Below, one piece after another: positions 1 to 10,497 of a stretch of DNA of 64,000 bases. The position numbers were made by a program, and so were the translations under genes. How positions within the stretch are numbered: position 1 is the first letter of the stretch; each line of letters starts with the position of its first letter. The stretch is from Epiperipatus broadwayi (lineage: Eukaryota > Onychophora > Udeonychophora > Euonychophora > Peripatidae), in assembly GCA_028023455.1 (NCBI GenBank), contig JAQFVV010013064.1, positions 1 to 64,000 of the forward strand, written 5' to 3'. Below the pieces are notes generated by a model. It ran no database searches and was not told where the DNA came from. It saw only the letters and a program-made list of their open reading frames with translations.

Positions 1-42
<42 letters not shown>
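1..42. repeat. (AT)n microsatellite
   Basis: Uninterrupted AT dinucleotides from the window edge; the true left end lies outside the window. Confidence 0.95.
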
Positions 43-46
<4 letters not shown>

Positions 47-176
47 TACCAACCAGTAACTACATAAACATTCACAGTAAATATAGTAATCAATATTTCT
101 CACTGCTGTCAAGGCAACCTTCACATATTTTAATAGCAAGAATGGAAATCCATTCTTACTAATGGTCCATTGAATA
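41..176 (-). repeat. Direct repeat, copy 1 (exon-like)
   Basis: About 136 bp, nearly identical to 398-534, 357 bp downstream in the same orientation, differing at only a few positions. On the minus strand it is open in the frame that is open in copy 2. The minus-strand reading begins IQWTISKNGFPFLLLK, here with a Tyr where copy 2 has Asp. It could be a duplicated exon or part of an unrecognised repeat. Confidence 0.85.
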
Positions 177-370
177 TATATGGACACTTAAAAATTGCAA
201 CGTGACTACAGAGTATGAAATATTGATACAATGAAGTTTAAATAAACCTCTTTAAACATGAAATAAACATGTCACTGTAATGCAGACTAATAAAGTCAAT
301 TATAACATTACAAACTGCAATACTTTTAAATTGCCCACGTATTATTTAGAAATAATAAGCAAAATAGTGC

Positions 371-556
371 CTAAAGCTTATCTGGGCCAATGATGTAATT
401 AGATACCAACCAGTAACCATCTAAACATTCACAGTAAATATAGTAATCAATATTTCTCACTGCTGTCAAGGCAACCTTCACATCTTTTAATAGCAAGAAT
501 GGAAATCCATTCTTACTAATGGTCCATTGAATATTGTTTGGATTTCTTATAATCAA
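371..556 (-). other. Open frame over direct repeat copy 2; possible exon, unrecognised
   Basis: A 61-codon minus-strand open frame covers the second copy of the direct repeat (398-534). The peptide has a mixed, protein-like composition (WTISKNGFPFLLLKDV, then YYIYCECLDGYWLVSN, ending GPDKL) rather than the poly-Lys/Asn/Phe typical of chance frames here. It ends at a TAG after GPDKL. I do not recognise a family. The frame also being open in the diverged copy 41-176 mildly favours past coding use. No convincing splice acceptor was found, so it may be a processed or transposon fragment. Confidence 0.3.
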
Positions 557-734
557 CTGAGAATTTGTTAGTCAAATTCATTCTTTGCATATATAAAAAC
601 AATCCAACTGTTGGTAAAAAAAATTGAAAGTGAATTTTTTAAATTAAATTTTAATTAAAGCTTTTAAAAGTTTTAGTGAATTTCTCTATGGAAGCACTCA
701 TTCATTCCATTCAATACATGAATGCTATGTCCCT

Positions 735-768
735 GATATATATATATGTGTGTGTGTGTGTGTGTATG
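735..768. repeat. (TA)n(TG)n microsatellite
   Basis: A run of TA followed by TG dinucleotides. Confidence 0.9.
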
Positions 769-1087
769 TAAATGTATATATGCATGTGCAAAGAACAAAC
801 AAGTCTGTAATATTACTATGATTTGATGTGGTTGTTTCATGAATAAGTTTATATTAATAGCACTATATATTCAATAAGCTGTAAAGTTATTTATGGGCTT
901 GTTAAAATTAGTAGAATATATATATATAAACAAATTATTTGATAACAGTGTTTAAATCAGCCAATAAATTCACATTTAAAATTATCCATATGACATTACA
1001 CTAAAATAGTTAATAAATTGACTTGCTCAAAATGTTCATTTCATAGTTTACAACACAATTCATCAACAGTGTTTACATCATATTTTA

Positions 1088-1372
1088 TTTACTACCCTCT
1101 TTTACAGTTTACAGTTTTGATTGCCCCAGCAATCTTCTTCAGAACTTTTATATATCCTAACACAGTTGATGTTAGGAGATATAAAAGTTCAGAAGAAGAT
1201 TACTGGGCCAATTGAAACTGTAAACTGTAAAAGAGGGTGGTAAATAAAGCATTGTAGAAGATATAAAAGTTCTGAAGAAGATTGCTAGGGCAATCGAAAC
1301 TGTAAATTGTAAAAGAGGGTGGTAAATAAAGCATTGTGTAACAGTAGTAAAGTGCATGGATGATTTAGTATT
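1088..1372. mobile_element. Family C hammerhead-unit repeat, locus 1 (three units, inverted)
   Basis: Three repeat units of about 65-85 bp. The first (about 1090-1157) is on the minus strand and the next two (1176-1255 and 1257-1345) on the plus strand, so the first two form a foldback about a short TCCTAAC/GTTAGGA hairpin. Each unit reads GATATAAAAGTT, then CTGAAGA, a GC-containing stem-loop, GAAAC, TGTAAACTGTAAAAGAGGG and an AATAAA-containing tail. The outer end (GTGCATGGATGATTTAGTATTA) also occurs at both ends of the larger locus at 6572-7199. The CTGAAGA/stem/GAAAC layout is a hammerhead core as found in Penelope-like elements. No coding capacity is seen, so it is probably a non-autonomous PLE derivative. 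Confidence 0.8.
1265..1310 (+). ncRNA. Hammerhead ribozyme-like motif (family C)
   Basis: Core CTGAAGA (1272-1278; core position 7 tolerates any base), one extra A, then a perfect 6-bp stem II GATTGC/GCAATC (1280-1285 with 1290-1295) with loop TAGG, then GAAA (1296-1299). The next bases CTGTA supply U16.1 and H17 = A (1303-1304). AATT after the predicted cleavage site pairs with AGTT just before the core (one G-T) as stem I. Stem III would be C-G/A-U with a one-base loop, which cannot close in a single molecule; ACTGT can pair with its own copy in a dimer. The pattern is visible; activity is inference. Confidence 0.6.
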
Positions 1373-3405
1373 ATATGGTATACATTTGGCAATGCAATAA
1401 GAAAGAGTAGTTTTTACATCATGATATATAATTATGAAGTGGTTTTCTCAGACATTAAACATTACAGTAATCAGCTTATATATGATAAATGCTGAAGATG
1501 AAAGATGTTGAATTTTTCTTATCTATGAATGTTAAGTTTTCAAATTATATTAGATTTAGGCATGATACAATGACAATATTTAAAATGCTTAAAATTAATT
1601 AAAAAGATTATCCATTTACTAATAGAAATAAAATATATAAAGTAATAAAAAATCCCAAGTCAACAAAATTGGTAGCAAGATTTTTTAATAAAAGTTATTG
1701 GGGGGGGGGGATCCCAATATTATGTCTCACTCACAACAAAGGTGTTTAAATTCATTTATACTTGTTAATACAATGATGACAATTTTAAATAACATATTAT
1801 TAATTTAAAAGTAAAGAAATACGGTAATTACATCAGATTTCCCTCTTTGTTTTCAATTACTTTTATTACACTTATAATAACAGTAAAAAAAAAAAATAAT
1901 TAACAGCATATCTGTGACAAATATGAAATGAGATTTAATAAATTGTCACTTTAAGATTCAGGATATACAAATTGTATCCTTTTGCTATTCATATTTAATG
2001 ACAGATATTCATTCACCAATTTCATATTCATTTTATATTTAACATTGGTGCTCATTTTCTATTATATTTCATGTTATATATAGAACTCGCAAAATAAGTT
2101 ATTAACAAGCTTTGAGAATATCCCCAAACCCAGACTGGTTTCTGCTACTGGTGTTGTCAGTGAGGTGTAAATACAAGCTTATTAAATTAGGTCATGTGAC
2201 ATCTGACTTGATTTTTTTTTTTTGTAATTCTATTATACTTCATATTCATCTTTACTCTCATATAGTATCACTTACTATCCTGGAGTATTTTTTATCATTT
2301 CAGAATCATTAACTTCCAGTTCAAATATTATTTTTTAAAGTAAAAAAAAATTAAAAATTAATAGATCAATAAATCTTTTTTTAACTATCATACAAGATAT
2401 GTTTTTACCCTTCATAATCTCATCAACAAAATCAACACATAACAAACAAGTTATGTGAATATTTAAAATATTTAAATATAATTATAAATACTACAAATTC
2501 TAAAGTTTTTTTAAATAGACATTCACTTTGAAAGTTAAATGAATAATAAAAAAAGAATGTATATAACAATTTATTTTATGTGAAAGTCCCAAATGTATTA
2601 GAAATTGTTTTAGTATATGGCTGGTAAAAATAAAATTAGCTAAATCAAGTCCTAATTTTCTAGAAATAAGCTATTGGTTTTTCCATTATTTTAAATTGTG
2701 GAACATATACTCACTCTATTTAATTTTTTTCTCATATATTTTTGGTATTGAAAGTATATTAATTTTTATACTACATTAACTTTAATAGGTTTTACTTTTA
2801 TTTTAATAGTTTATTTGAAGAAATTAAATTATAAAATAAAGTTGAAATATATATGAGATTTCGAGAAATTTTTAATGCATTGGATAATTATAAATGTATA
2901 TATATTCCCATTGCATTGAATCCCTAAAGATGTTATTAACTTGCGTTCACATTATGTGTAATTAAAACAGCTTTAAATAAAGTAAAATACCGAGGAGGCA
3001 GGGGCATAACATTATTACTAAGCAGTAGCTGACTAGCTTATAGCAGTGTTTTTTCTTCTTTGTTAATTTTGAGAAGAAAATGGAGGAAATCTTCACTTTG
3101 CAAGAAATAAAGACTTCTTCAGTTTTCTCTTAAAAAAAATAATCAGAGAAGATATTAGACAGTTGCTGTTTAGTGATGTCCCCTCCCCCTATCTTATCCT
3201 CTGCCTAATAAATAACAATAACCAGTCACTCATAAATGAATATATAGTAGTCATTTTAATTCGGAAAACAAAACAAAAAAACAACAAGAAAGATGGGGAG
3301 GGGGGAGTAAAAAATTGTTTTAGAACGTAATTTTATGATAATTATATAAAATAATTTGTGAACTATAAATATATCCCCACTAAAACAGGTTTGTTCATTT
3401 TTCTG
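1373..3405. other. A+T-rich DNA without recognised genes
   Basis: Contains a G10 run near 1700 and a slightly GC-richer patch at about 2990-3230 with no recognisable frame. No gene or repeat recognised. Confidence 0.55.
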
Positions 3406-3420
3406 TTTATACAATATTTA

Positions 3421-3710
3421 AACCATCAAACATCACATGATCACCATTTTTTATGCTTGCTCATAACTGTTATTAAAACAAGAAAAACTCTCCATACAGT
3501 AGTGCCACTTAGTGTGAGCCAGAGTAATCAATGGATGGCAGAAGGCTTGAGCATAAAATTCCTCACTGATGAAGACCACAAGCCAGAAACTAGTCTGGTG
3601 ATATTGGATGAGTAGGCACTAGATAGGGATTTTATGCACAAGCCTTCTGGCATCCATTGATTGTTCTGGCTTGCACTGAGTGGCACTACTGTATGGAGAG
3701 TTTTGTCTGT
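3421..3710 (-). mobile_element. Family D repeat, copy D1, with 15-bp TSD
   Basis: A 290-bp foldback-like repeat flanked by exact 15-bp duplications of TTTATACAATATTTA (3406-3420 and 3711-3725). The left end is the complement of the conserved family terminus (...GGTGATCATGTGATG), taken as the 3' end, so the element lies on the minus strand. Left and right arms share inverted segments around AATCAATGGATG and ACAGTAGTGCCACT. It carries the CTGATGA...GAAAC pair (3566-3590) described for this family. Long exact duplications imply insertion by target-primed reverse transcription. No coding capacity. Confidence 0.85.
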
Positions 3711-3739
3711 TTTATACAATATTTACAATACTTTCTTTT

Positions 3740-4125
3740 AATTTTTTCAGCAAAAACTTTTCTTCCTGAAATACACCATCTAAGTGTGGCTTTTGAATGC
3801 ATTCTATTCTTTGACATATCTTCCCATTAGAAACAATTGATGGTGCACTTTTTTAAAAATGTCTGAGATAATCATTACAGTGTAGAAGGAAGTATCATTC
3901 CCATGAAAATCATGCTGGAGTTCACCACTAAAACAGTCTTTTAGAAGTCTTGCATTCTTCATTTGTTTCATATGTCCAATCTAATGAAGGTGTAATTTTA
4001 TAATAACAAGCTCTGTATAGTATCACATCCAGCAAGTTAAAGGGCATATTCACAGGTTTTATGATCTCACCATCCTTAAATGCCTTTTCTAGTGCCATTC
4101 CATTGCACCAATCATATATCAAAAA
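3740..4125 (-). pseudogene. Unrecognised coding remnant
   Basis: Minus-strand coding-like stretch. An open frame from 4122 to 3928 (NGMALEKAFKDGEI, then PVNMPFNLLDVILYRACYY, then TPSLDWTYETNEECK) ends in a TAG. Protein-like sequence continues in the same frame beyond the stop (HDFHGNDTSFYTVMIISDIF), with a second stop about 60 codons later. The composition is that of a real globular protein, not of A/T-rich noise. I do not recognise the family. The internal stops suggest a processed or transposon-derived pseudogene. No introns or partner exons are evident nearby. Confidence 0.4.
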
Positions 4126-5564
4126 TTATTTGCTGCCAAATTAGGTTTACATAGACAAATTACCTTCAAAAATTACTAAGTTTGAATGAAGTTCCTTACT
4201 TGCCTAACTACATTAATAGACATGGTGAAACAGTAAGGTTTCATTTATATAATTTTATAAAGCTTGTTGGTCAGAAACAAAATGTTTTAATTAATAATTT
4301 AACTTCTTCTTTTAATCAGATTTCTAAATTTTATATCGGTTGAAAAACAATTAATGCTTAAAACAATTGACATTAATCTGGATTTTGTTCTCAAGTAATA
4401 CATATCATTTTTTTCTAGTAGTAGGAAACATTTTACTCTTTGAGTTGTTTTAAAGAATGTATTAGGGCATTAAAAACATCATTTATCTAAATCATAAAAA
4501 ATATAATCCCATTAATTTTCAATTTTTTGACTTTTATCACTGAGATTTTTTAACTTGTCTATAAGAAGCAAATAAAATTTGCATATTTTCTGTAATGTTA
4601 AAAAGTAAAAAATAATATATAACTTAAAATTTCATAAAAATAGTACTACATATATAAACACAATTTTGTCAGAGAAAAAAGTATTTTAAGTTTGGAAATA
4701 ATTAACAAAATGTGGTTATATTATCTTTAGTAAATTTGCTCAATTTTTTAAATAATAAAAAAATAACTGCATCATATATTTTTAAAATAATCGCTAATTT
4801 CAAAACATATGATTTCTTTTTCTGTCAATATTAGATATTCGGATAAGCATCATTAATATTGATTAACTTCTAATGTAAAAACAACTATAGTATGTGTGAA
4901 AGTTCATTAATTTTGCTTTTTTTTCTTCTCAATCTTACAATAACTTTAGTTAATATTTTTACAGCTTGCTGTCTGCATAAAAAGGTAAAAACATTAACAT
5001 CTTAATTTTCTTATAATAAACGATTCAATGGATACCAAGTACTAGTAGTAAATAGATTTCAGAATAGTTTCAGTTGATTGACTTCTGACATTTTCAAACC
5101 ATTAAGTTGAATAATATAACAGAACAATGGGGAAAAAAAACAATACTTCTGTTAAAAGAAGGTCAACTATCATAAACTATCCTGAAAAACTTATTATCAT
5201 TCCCTTACCTGTTATCTATTGAAAACTCATGCTTAGAGATACTGCAGAAATGGGTTACTGTTATCAAATATAGTTCAAATATCATCTACAACGGGGTGTG
5301 TGTATGTGTGTGTGTGTGTGTTCTGCCAAGGGTTATTTGGAAAATAATAACATTCACGGGCCATACAAAATTGTCAACTTAAGAATTAGTCTGCCTTTTT
5401 TTTATTATTAAAAAAATGTAATTTGCTTTTACAGAATTTCTGACTTGTTTGGACTTTTTATGAGACGTATTAACCACTTAATGCAGCTCCTTTTCAAAGT
5501 TTTCTATCTTAATAATTCTTTCTTCCCCAACAATTTTGTTGTAATAAGAATGTTTAATAAATAG
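4126..5564. other. A+T-rich DNA without recognised genes
   Basis: A (GT)n microsatellite lies at about 5297-5320. Nothing else recognised. Confidence 0.6.
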
Positions 5565-5576
5565 TGTTCTTTATTA

Positions 5577-5687
5577 TTATTTTTTCTTTCTCATGTGTCA
5601 TAGCATCAGCCAGGAAGCGAACCCGCTAACCCGGGACAACTGCTTGTAAAGCAGCTGTCGCTAACCTCTCGACCACCAATGCTTGAC
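5577..5687 (-). mobile_element. Short tRNA-derived SINE, copy 1, with 12-bp TSD
   Basis: On the minus strand the body starts TCAAGCATTGGTGGTCGAGAGG and ends GCTATGACA followed by a T/C-interrupted A tail. It holds an A-box-like GGTCGAGAGGTTAGCG, an anticodon-arm-like CTGC/GCAG stem closing a TTTACAA loop, and a B-box-like GGTTCGCTTCC. The flanks are exact 12-bp repeats TGTTCTTTATTA (5565-5576 and 5688-5699), so this is a retroposed copy rather than a tRNA gene. There is essentially no body beyond the tRNA-like head, which is unusual. The same repeat occurs at 49707-49813, 54320-54438 and 55270-55376. Confidence 0.85.
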
Positions 5688-5699
5688 TGTTCTTTATTA

Positions 5700-6571
5700 A
5701 TTGAAATGCTTTCCAGACATATCAGGCATATAGATTTACTCTTTCTATAAAAAAAAAATGTGTTGATCCATTTTTTATCTTACTCGGTGTAGCCATTGTA
5801 ATAAAAAGATAAAATAAATGCAAAATAATAATAATAATAAAACAAGGTAAAATTTTAATACTATTTTTGTGAACATATAATTAGTTAAGCAAACAAAATG
5901 TTCCCAGAGTCCTAGCTTAAATCTGTAGTCAGATAAACCACACAATATAATTTGTTGAAATATTGCACCCCTGATAGAATAAACTAGAACTATTATAGAG
6001 ATTGGAATGTAATTGAGAAAATAAATATTTTATTTTCCTTAACTCTTAATTTAATATTTGATCTATGCAGTATTTAAATAGAAGTTTTCTACAAGGCCAT
6101 TTTATATTCATCTTTGAAAATGTCCAGTGCCATATTGAAAACTTTCGAGAGCCAAAAGTTTCCCCCCTCTGATCTACAATATTCATTGTTAAAGTGTTTC
6201 TAAACAATAATAATTTTTCTTCAAAAAATTATAGGGTTTTTCCTTTTCTATAATGTCTATAACTTCTCTTCAAAAAAGACATATTTCTTGCAAAGACAAA
6301 TGAATATTTTGAGAAAAACAAATTTGATTTTTTGAGAAATATATTTTTCTTGAAGAAAGTTTATTGAGATTACTAGAAAAGATTTAAAGCATTGTAATAT
6401 TATATATCCTCTAGTTTATATTTCAATTTCATTAATCTGTTTTATCTCCCTATTTCTTAAATATTTGTTAATCAATAAATACTCTGTGGTCACATTAAAC
6501 AGAACATTATAGATTCTGACTATTTAGCTTCCTTTCTAAGAATCTTATCCCATTGCAAAATGTATATCATG
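5700..6571. other. A+T-rich DNA without recognised genes
   Basis: An (AAT)n run lies near 5826-5840. No genes recognised. Confidence 0.55.
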
Positions 6572-7199
6572 TAATACTAAATCATTCATGCACTTTATTA
6601 CTGTTACACAATGCTTTCCTCTTTTACAGTTTATAGTTACAATTACCCCAGTAAACTTGTTTGGAACTTTTATATCTTACTGTTACACAATGCTTTATTT
6701 ACCACCCTCTTTTATAGTTTACAGTTATGATTGTCCCAATAATCTTCTTCAGAACTTTTATATCTTCTTACCCACTTTTACAGTTTACAGTTATGATTGC
6801 CCCAGTAATCTTCTTCAGAACTTTTATATCTTCTTACTCTCTTTTACAGTTTACGGTTACGATTGCCCCAGTAATCTTTTTCAGAATTACTGGAGCAATT
6901 GTAACTGTAAACTATAAAAGAGGGTAAGAAGATATAGAAGTTCTGAAGAAAGATTACTGGGGAAATCGTAACTGTAAACTGTAAAAGATGGTAAGAAGAT
7001 ATATAAGTTCTGAAGAAGATTACTGAGGCAATCGTAACTGTAAAAGAGGGTGGTAAATAAAGTGTTGTGTAACAGTAGAAGATATAAAAATCCTGAAGAA
7101 GATTACTGAAGCAATCGTAACTGTGAACTGTAAAAGAGAGTGGTAAATAAATAAAGCATTGTGTAGCAGTAGTAAAGAGCATGGATGATTTAGTATTAC
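6572..7199. mobile_element. Family C hammerhead-unit array, locus 2 (about eight units, head-to-head)
   Basis: A long imperfect palindrome. Four units on the left are in minus orientation (about 6624-6890) and four on the right in plus orientation (about 6895-7170). They meet near 6890, with matching outer ends (TAATACTAAATCATTCATG on the left, its complement on the right). Each unit keeps a GATATAAAAGTTCTGAAGAAG-like segment, a stem GATTAC/GCAATC or close variant, and TGTAAACTGTAAAAG. Most units here read GTAAC or ATAAC where an active hammerhead needs GAAAC, so this subfamily is probably not catalytic. Several long open frames cross the array in both strands but are by-products of the repeat. 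It resembles tandem hammerhead monomers (retrozyme-like) derived from a PLE. Confidence 0.8.
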
Positions 7200-8076
7200 A
7201 CGATATTTCTAAGAATCATTGAAATGCAAAACAGGCATTTTTCAAATTATATATCAGTATTATTATATTTTAATTAAATTATATATTTTTCCAACACATT
7301 ATTATGAAACATTGAAATTACAGCAAAGCTATGAAAAAAATTCAAAATAAAGAATAATTCTTTTTTTTTTTTTTCAAAAGAGAAAAAAATAATTATATAC
7401 AGGAGATACAAAGAAAATAGTATAAACATACACACATAAATAAAAATATTATCATAAAAATTAATTATAATAAGATAAAACTAGAAAAAATGAATGGACA
7501 TTGGTATTTAATTGTTATACAAATATACTACTAAATCAAGTTAAGTAATAGTTAAGAAATAAACAATTCTAAATTAAGGTTAAAGAGTCTTCTAAACTTA
7601 TAACCAAATTAATGATGTGCAAAATGTTTAATAATTTTATTTCCATTCACAGTTACATTTCGCTCATAATTACATACAAAATTTCAATTACAAAGAATTT
7701 CTGTTATTATTTCTAAAAGCAATTAATGTATTTTCTAAATTATATCTGGGGTAATGAATAAAATGTGGTCCTTTTTTAGATTCACTCTAAATTTACACAA
7801 GAGTAATTCATGATCTGCTTTACAATATGCTCTTGACCATGTACTGCTACTTCCATCTCCATCACACTAAAATTTGATGAGTAATTTATATTGGAAACTT
7901 TACATCCAAATGGTACTAATCATGTCACGTGATAGTCGTGATATAGATCATCTTGATTTTATTGATTCAGATTTTTAACAATTCAACCATTTCATTACTT
8001 CATAAAAAACATAAAAAATGCTTGTCCATGACTTTTACACAATCATAAATTGACTTGAAAGACTCAGCTTTTAATA
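7200..8076. other. A+T-rich DNA without recognised genes
   Basis: No coding frame or repeat recognised. Confidence 0.55.
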
Positions 8077-8722
8077 GTCATCATCATCAACCATTATCAA
8101 TTCACTGCAAGATGAATGTCTCTTCAAATTCAATCCATCTTCTCCAATCTTTAGCTTCTCTTCTCTACATCACCCCTGCACACTTTCTTATTTCATCCAT
8201 TCATCTCACATGTGGTCTCTTTCTGGATCTTTTACAATCTCTTGGAATCCAGTTTAAGATTTCAATTGTCCATCTATTATCACAATATGTCCAGCCCAAC
8301 TCCAGTCTTTTAATTTTTTCAATGAGGTTACTAACACCTGTTTGTTCTCTTACCCATATATTGCATTTTTGATCTCTTCTTATTTCCAACATGCATCTCT
8401 CTATACTTCTTTGAGTGGTCTGAAGTCTCTGTATTGCTCTTCTATTAAGTGTCCAAGTCTCAGATCCATAAATAAGAACTGGTAAAACACATTTATTAAA
8501 AACCTTCCTTTTCAAACACATAGACATATTTCCTTTTAGTATCAAGTTATTTCTACCAAAAGCACTCCAACCAAGTTTAATTCTATGATTAATTTCATTC
8601 ATTATGTTTCCATCTGTATTAATAATTTGTATAATGCTAGTAAGGTTTGCTTGCCTATTTATAATTTTTTTCCAAGTATTAATATCAAGGTAGTTTATGT
8701 TTGTTGCTCCCATCCAGCTCAA
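8077..8722 (-). pseudogene. RTE-type LINE reverse transcriptase, C-terminal fragment and 3' end
   Basis: The minus-strand frame 8722-8201 translates to the region after the RT domain of RTE/BovB-like non-LTR retrotransposons. It shows HRIKLGWSAFGRNNLILKG, then CVLPVLIYGSETWTLNRRA, then RLQTTQRSIERCML and REQTGVSNLIEKIKRLE. An internal deletion near WTYCDNRWTIEIL removes the usual AGHIARRDD segment that copy 2 retains. The frame breaks after KRPHVR. The 3' end is a short ATGATGATG tail (8077-8090), the tail type expected for RTE. The 5' part (endonuclease and RT palm) is missing, consistent with 5' truncation. Inactive. Confidence 0.9.
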
Positions 8723-10138
8723 AATGATGTTTAGCTATTATAAGGAAGGTGATCAATTGCTGTGATCATTATTTTACATATCTGCTTCCAAATAAAGATG
8801 TTGAAAATAAAACATAAAAAAATAGAAGCATAGTAAAAATTTAAGTATAATAATGGGTAAGAAAAAAGAAACAAATTCTTTTTGTGAAGATTATTAGATA
8901 AGGAAAGTATACATTGCACTGTAAGATCATAGATGGGAAAATTACACTTATCTATGGCATCTTGAATTTGCTAAAACCATACTCAATAGTTAGTATTCTC
9001 ATCATTAAACATTTTTAAAATCAATATATTCATTGTAAATGTCCAAATCAAATATTATAATAGTGATGATATTACATAAAAAATTATGGATGCATTAAGT
9101 TTTTCAAAAAATTATACTGTACAGACGTCAATAAAAAAACTAACTTGGATTCACAAGAGGTTTCTTTGCTGATCTGCTGCAAGTAGAAGCAATTCCAAGA
9201 ATGAAAAAAATTTAAGAGATAGAAGCATTATATAAAAGTATGACTAGGTGAGATTATTACAGTCTGATAAAAAAAATGATAATAGTAAACCTTTTAGCTT
9301 TTTTTTTTAGGTAGTCAATAAATATAATAATAATCCATGCATTTTAATCTTAATAAAATTCAACATGGTAATTTTGAACAAACCTATAAAAATTATATAA
9401 ATATTTTTGGATATTTATTTTAATGTATTTATTTATATGGGTTTTAAATTTTTTTCAAAATTCTTTGGTTATTATATAATCATATCACCTTGATCTTTTA
9501 CTAACTTATTATTACATATTCAAAATTATTTTAGTACTTACACTTATGACCTTTTGTCATAGTTTTTCATTAACAAAAAAACTATGAATATAATTCTATT
9601 ATTTCTCGATTTTTGTTACTTTTTTTAACTTTAAAAAATCAGATTATATTTTTTATGGAAACATATTAACTGTCTTTGACTTGAAACACTAAGTTATGAA
9701 CGATTTAACATTGGTTCAAAAAAATTAGTACTTGCTTTTTCGTTCTGTCTACATTTTTTTTTGCTGAATAGCCTTCTAAAAATTAATGATAGTTCAAATT
9801 TTGTATCTAAATTATCAGTTCATACGTAAATTTTCATGATGACAGCCTTGTATTTTTAAACAGGATTATAATAGGTGTTGAAGAAACAACTAATAAGAAA
9901 AAAGTGATTTAATAAGATTCCTCAATGAAACACCACATATTTATATTTTAACTAGATTGATAATGATGTAAATAACTTTGTGATTTTTTCACTTTCTTAA
10001 TCTAACAAATATAAAACAAGCAAGGCACAAGCAAGACTGAAATAGATATCATTTTTTGATTACATTGTAGAAGTGATTCTTTATACGCTGGGCTTATGTA
10101 AGCAAAAATTTCAAGTAAACTCATCCCATAAAGACAGA
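8723..10138. other. A+T-rich DNA without recognised genes
   Basis: No gene or repeat family recognised. Confidence 0.55.
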
Positions 10139-10497
10139 ATCATCATCATCATCATCAACCATTATCAATCCACTTCAGAATGAAGGTCTCTCCAAGTTTA
10201 ATCCATCTTCTCTGATCTTTAGCTTCTCTTCTCCACCCCACCCTTGCATAGTTTCTTATTTCATCCATCCATCTCACATGTGGTCTATTTCTGGGTCTTT
10301 TACAATGTCTTGGAATCCAGTTTAAGATTTCAATTGTCCATCTATTATCATCTCTTCTAGCAATATGTCCAGCCCAACTCCATTTCAATCTTTTAATTTT
10401 TTCAATGAGGTCAGTAACCCCTGTTTGCTCTCTTACCCATACATTGCGTTTTCGATCTCTTCTTGTTACTGCCAACATGCATTTCTCCATACTATTC
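10139..10497 (-). pseudogene. RTE-type LINE, short 3'-terminal copy
   Basis: A second, shorter copy of the same RTE family on the minus strand. The frame 10490-10155 begins EKCMLAVTRRDRKRNVWV and continues REQTGVTDLIEKIKRLKW, then AGHIARRDDNRWTIEIL, then RPHVRWMDEIRN, ending shortly before the (ATG)n tail at 10139-10157. It retains the stretch deleted from the copy at 8077-8722. The 5' truncation point is near 10497. Intact reading through the preserved C-terminus suggests a fairly recent insertion, but no promoter, endonuclease or RT core remains. Confidence 0.9.

Larger units (their letters stand above)
177..1087. other. A+T-rich DNA without recognised genes
   Basis: Contains direct repeat copy 2 (398-534) and a TA/TG microsatellite at about 735-768. 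Nothing else is recognised. Confidence 0.6.

Noticed and set aside
5577-5687. tRNA-Val(TAC)-like gene on the minus strand, and similar tRNA-like calls at 49.7, 54.4 and 55.3 kb
   Set aside because: A tails and (in three of four) exact target duplications show retroposed SINEs; acceptor stems are not complete.
6588-7182. Open frames of 66-112 codons on both strands (phenylalanine/isoleucine-rich)
   Set aside because: They run through the family C array and repeat the same peptide each unit on either strand; an effect of unit length and palindromy.
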